Positions 14,418-16,747 of a stretch of 16,747 nucleotides of DNA are shown here, piece by piece (the first letter of the stretch is position 1; the number at the start of each line of letters is the position of its first letter). The translations under genes and the position numbers were made by a program. Where the stretch lies: NCBI GenBank assembly GCA_029880275.1, contig JAOUOQ010000017.1, positions 1 to 16,747 of the forward strand, given 5' to 3'. The DNA comes from Candidatus Aminicenantota bacterium (GTDB lineage: Bacteria > Acidobacteriota > B3-B38 > Guanabaribacteriales > B3-B38). A model generated the notes under the pieces. That model had not been told where the DNA came from. It saw only the letters and a program-made list of their open reading frames with translations, and did no database searches.

Positions 14418-15509
14418 TCAAGATGAATATTGCGATATGTTAAGTAATATTCCTACTGCCATAAGACTTACAATAAGTGCCGACCCTCCATAGCTGATGA
14501 AAGGTAGAGGAAGCCCCTTGGTAGGGAGCAGGGTCAGGGCAACGCTGATGTTTATCAAAGCCTGCAAGGTTATCATAAGGGTCAATCCCGATGCCAGGAG
14601 GGTGCCAAAATGGTCGGGTGCATTCACCGCCGCTTTTATCCCCCTTGCCATTAAAATGCCGAAGGCGACGACTGCCAGAGAGGCTCCAATTAGCCCCAGC
14701 TCTTCTCCAATGACAGAGTAGATGAAATCGGTGTGAGGAGCAGGGAGATAGAAGAGCTTTTGCGTGCTCTGACCAACTCCCAGGCCGGTGCCTCCTCCGG
14801 AGGCGATGGCAATCAGGGATTGAATGGGCTGGAAGCCGTAACCCAGTGGGTCCTTCCACGGATTGACGAAAGCCAGAAGTCTCTCCCAGCGGTAGGGGAC
14901 TCTGACAATAAGCCAGTAAAACAGAAGGGAAGCAGAGAGAAAGATTCCTCCCAGGTATCTCCAGTTCACTCCGGCGATGAACATCATCACCACAGCGATA
15001 AGCACTACGAAGATGGCGGTTCCCAGGTCTGGCTGTCTCAAAATCAATATCACCACGACTCCCACCACTGCCATCAGGGGAAATATGGTCTGATAGGCAT
15101 TGTTAAGCCTCTCTCTGTTTCGGTCAAGATAGAAGGCCAGAAATATCACCAGGCAGAGCTTAGCCAACTCGGAAGGCTGAAAGGATAAGCTCTTCCATCG
15201 GAACCATCGACTGAAGTCCTGCGCCGGGCTTGATACCGCCAGGTAAGCCAGCATTCCCAGGGATAGAACCAGCAAAGAATAGACGATGGTAGGCTTTGCT
15301 AAAATGCGGTAATTGGTATTCAGAAGCAGCATCATCAGCACAAGTCCGATGGCCATACTTACAATTTGCTTGATGAGAAAGTAAGAGGTGCTTTGGAAGT
15401 GCTCCAGGGCAACGGCAGCGGAGGCACTGTAGACCATCCCTATGCCGAACAGCACCAGTATAATGACCGCACAGAAAAGAACCTTGTCGGGAGAAAGCTT
15501 CTTAGGCAT
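14418..15509 (-). CDS. ftsW: Septal peptidoglycan glycosyltransferase FtsW
   Basis: This 363-residue SEDS-family membrane protein polymerises lipid II at the septum with its cognate class B PBP. About ten membrane helices can be seen along its length. Family blocks in order are VYSASAAVALEH, SFQPSELAKL, RQPDLGTA, the long periplasmic-loop block GYGFQPIQSLIAIASGGG followed by GLGVGQS, PAPHTDFIYSVIGEELG (with the Asp shown to be essential in SEDS enzymes) and LPTKGLPLPFISYGGSAL. This ordering fits FtsW or RodA; the position between murD and murG decides for FtsW. The ATG at 15509 follows GGGAGGG, and the gene overlaps the end of murD by 8 bases. murG begins 9 bases after its stop. Confidence 0.96.
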   Translation of the reverse strand: MPKKLSPDKVLFCAVIILVLFGIGMVYSASAAVALEHFQSTSYFLIKQIVSMAIGLVLMMLLLNTNYRILAKPTIVYSLLVLSLGMLAYLAVSSPAQDFSRWFRWKSLSFQPSELAKLCLVIFLAFYLDRNRERLNNAYQTIFPLMAVVGVVVILILRQPDLGTAIFVVLIAVVMMFIAGVNWRYLGGIFLSASLLFYWLIVRVPYRWERLLAFVNPWKDPLGYGFQPIQSLIAIASGGGTGLGVGQSTQKLFYLPAPHTDFIYSVIGEELGLIGASLAVVAFGILMARGIKAAVNAPDHFGTLLASGLTLMITLQALINISVALTLLPTKGLPLPFISYGGSALIVSLMAVGILLNISQYSS

Positions 15510-16747
15510 TTCCCTCCCTTTGATGCAATCTGTTTACCTCTTGTTTAAAAATCCTTCCCCGCTCCTCAAAATTGGCGAACATATCAAAGCTTGTGCAGCC
15601 GGGCGCCAGCAGAAAGACATCGCCCGCCTCCCCACGGGAGAAACCGGTCTCCAGTGCCTCTCTCATATCCCCGCAGGGAAGCAGGTGAGCAGCCCCCCGG
15701 AGGGAGGCTATAATCTTCTCCTTGGCTTCTCCTATGACCAGAATGAGCTTCACCCTTTCTCTGACCAGCTCCCTGAGCCGGGTGAAATCTCCCCCTTTAT
15801 CCCTTCCACCCAGAAGGAGGATAATGTTGCCCGGGAAGCTCTCCAGCGATTTATAAACTGCTCCAATGTTGGTGGCTTTGGAATCGTTATAAAATGCTAT
15901 CCCTTTGATGGTGGTCACATACTCCAGCCGGTGCTCCAGCCCTCGGAAGCTTCTCAGAGCATCCCCGATGAAACGGGGCTCAACTCCGCAGAGTATCCCC
16001 ACAGCGGCGGCTGCCATGGCGTTTTCCAGATTGTGGCTTCCCCGGATTCCTATCTCATCTGTTTTGATGATTTCTCCGTGCTCGCCATTCTGGTATATCA
16101 TGAGGTCTCCCTTGAGGAAGATAGCTCTGCTCTCCAGTCTTTTCTGTCGGCTGAAGAGAAAAGTATTCAAAGAAAGCTTTTTTATCAGGATTTGTGATAG
16201 AAGATCGTCAGCGTTCAGAATGGCGTAGTCATCGTCGGTCTGATTTTCAAAAATCCTCTCCTTTGCCCTGATGTAGTCTTCAAAGCTGGGGTAGCGGTCC
16301 AGGTGGTCGGGAGTGATATTCAGCAGAAGGCTGATATGAGGTCGAAAGGCGACGATAGTCTCCAGCTGAAAGCTGCTCAGCTCAACCACATAGTAATCTA
16401 CTTCTTCATCAGTTACTACCCCACAGAGGGGATTACCTATATTCCCTGCCACTACGGCTCTGAATCCACCGCGGTTGATGACATCTCCGATGAGGGTGGC
16501 GGTGGTGCTCTTGCCGTTGGAGCCGGTGACTCCGATTACCTTCCCCTTGAGGAAGTGGTAAGCCAGCTCTACCTCGCTGATAACCGGAATGCCCCTTCTC
16601 ATTGCCTCCTGCAGTGGCTCAATTTTCAGGGGGACTCCGGGGCTCAATATAATAAGCTCAGAGCTGAGGAAGGTCTCCAACCGGTGTCCTCCATTCTCCA
16701 CTTCTACGCCCTCCTTGCGCAAAGGGCTCAGGGAACTTTCCAGCTCG
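15502..16747 (-). CDS. murD: UDP-N-acetylmuramoylalanine-D-glutamate ligase MurD (5' end cut)
   Basis: This cytoplasmic ligase adds D-Glu to UDP-MurNAc-L-Ala using ATP. The frame stays open to the right edge, so about 40 N-terminal residues (the start of the UDP-binding Rossmann domain) lie outside. Visible blocks in order are LIILSPGVP, the P-loop GVTGSNGKSTT, GNIGNPLCG, ELSSFQLE, ITPDHLDRYPSFEDYIRAKERIF with the Lys expected to be carbamylated, GSHNLENAMAAAA, FRGLEHRLEY, FYNDSKATN, LLGGRDKGGDF and LAPGCTSFDMFANFEERG. The in-frame TTG at 16720-16722 lies inside homologous sequence and is not the start. SSFQLE, SKATN and the FANFEERG ending separate MurD from MurC/E/F. Its last 8 bases overlap ftsW. 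Confidence 0.96.
   Translation of the reverse strand, partial: ELESSLSPLRKEGVEVENGGHRLETFLSSELIILSPGVPLKIEPLQEAMRRGIPVISEVELAYHFLKGKVIGVTGSNGKSTTATLIGDVINRGGFRAVVAGNIGNPLCGVVTDEEVDYYVVELSSFQLETIVAFRPHISLLLNITPDHLDRYPSFEDYIRAKERIFENQTDDDYAILNADDLLSQILIKKLSLNTFLFSRQKRLESRAIFLKGDLMIYQNGEHGEIIKTDEIGIRGSHNLENAMAAAAVGILCGVEPRFIGDALRSFRGLEHRLEYVTTIKGIAFYNDSKATNIGAVYKSLESFPGNIILLLGGRDKGGDFTRLRELVRERVKLILVIGEAKEKIIASLRGAAHLLPCGDMREALETGFSRGEAGDVFLLAPGCTSFDMFANFEERGRIFKQEVNRLHQREGNA

Noticed and set aside
15442..16197. A 251-codon plus-strand open frame opposite murD
   Set aside because: murD is well conserved on the other strand, and the plus frame has no family features or ribosome binding site.
1..16747. 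CRISPR array, tRNA, insertion sequence or prophage
   Set aside because: No regularly spaced repeats, tRNA-like cloverleaf, transposase or phage gene was seen on reading both strands.

Overview
The window is a bacterial chromosome segment of ordinary composition carrying two conserved blocks in opposite orientation, with a lipoprotein gene and an AT-rich gap between them. No mobile element, CRISPR array, tRNA or rRNA is visible. The taxon cannot be fixed from the sequence. A two-subunit class I fumarase, a four-subunit succinate dehydrogenase and a classical division/cell-wall (dcw) cluster show a peptidoglycan-making bacterium with a membrane-bound TCA-cycle or fumarate-respiration branch. 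I could not run any search.

Left block, plus strand (1-5833): the end of the fumarase alpha subunit, the fumarase beta subunit, sdhC-sdhD-sdhA-sdhB, ndk, and an M20-family zinc peptidase. All are co-directional. Fumarase and succinate dehydrogenase catalyse adjacent steps (succinate/fumarate/malate), so the first six genes form a metabolic unit. A hairpin after sdhB may separate them partly from ndk and the peptidase. The quinone-site residues of the succinate dehydrogenase differ from E. coli at three positions, all read from gap-free local alignments.

Middle (5834-7650): the peptidase converges on a minus-strand gene for a secreted lipoprotein with a transglutaminase-like domain (intact Cys/His/Asp) followed by about four TPRs. 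That gene has its own near-consensus promoter. About 490 bases without a large gene follow before ftsZ. They are AT-rich at the lipoprotein end and hold this promoter, a possible 45-residue membrane microprotein on the plus strand and a nested hairpin just past ftsZ.

Right block, minus strand (7651-16747): read in the direction of transcription this is murD (cut by the window edge), ftsW, murG, murC, murB, ftsQ, ftsA, ftsZ. Most junctions overlap or lie within a few bases, as expected for one translationally coupled operon. It supplies the cytoplasmic UDP-MurNAc-peptide steps (MurB, MurC, MurD), lipid II formation (MurG), the septal glycosyltransferase (FtsW) and the divisome core (FtsQ, FtsA, FtsZ). 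The striking anomaly is murG: it is split into two frames at a GTGA overlap exactly where one extra G would restore a continuous, family-matching protein. This could be a sequencing or assembly error, a real mutation, or a split gene read by coupling.

I do not see a convincing undescribed system. The best leads are the murG split, the altered quinone pocket and the intergenic microprotein candidate.
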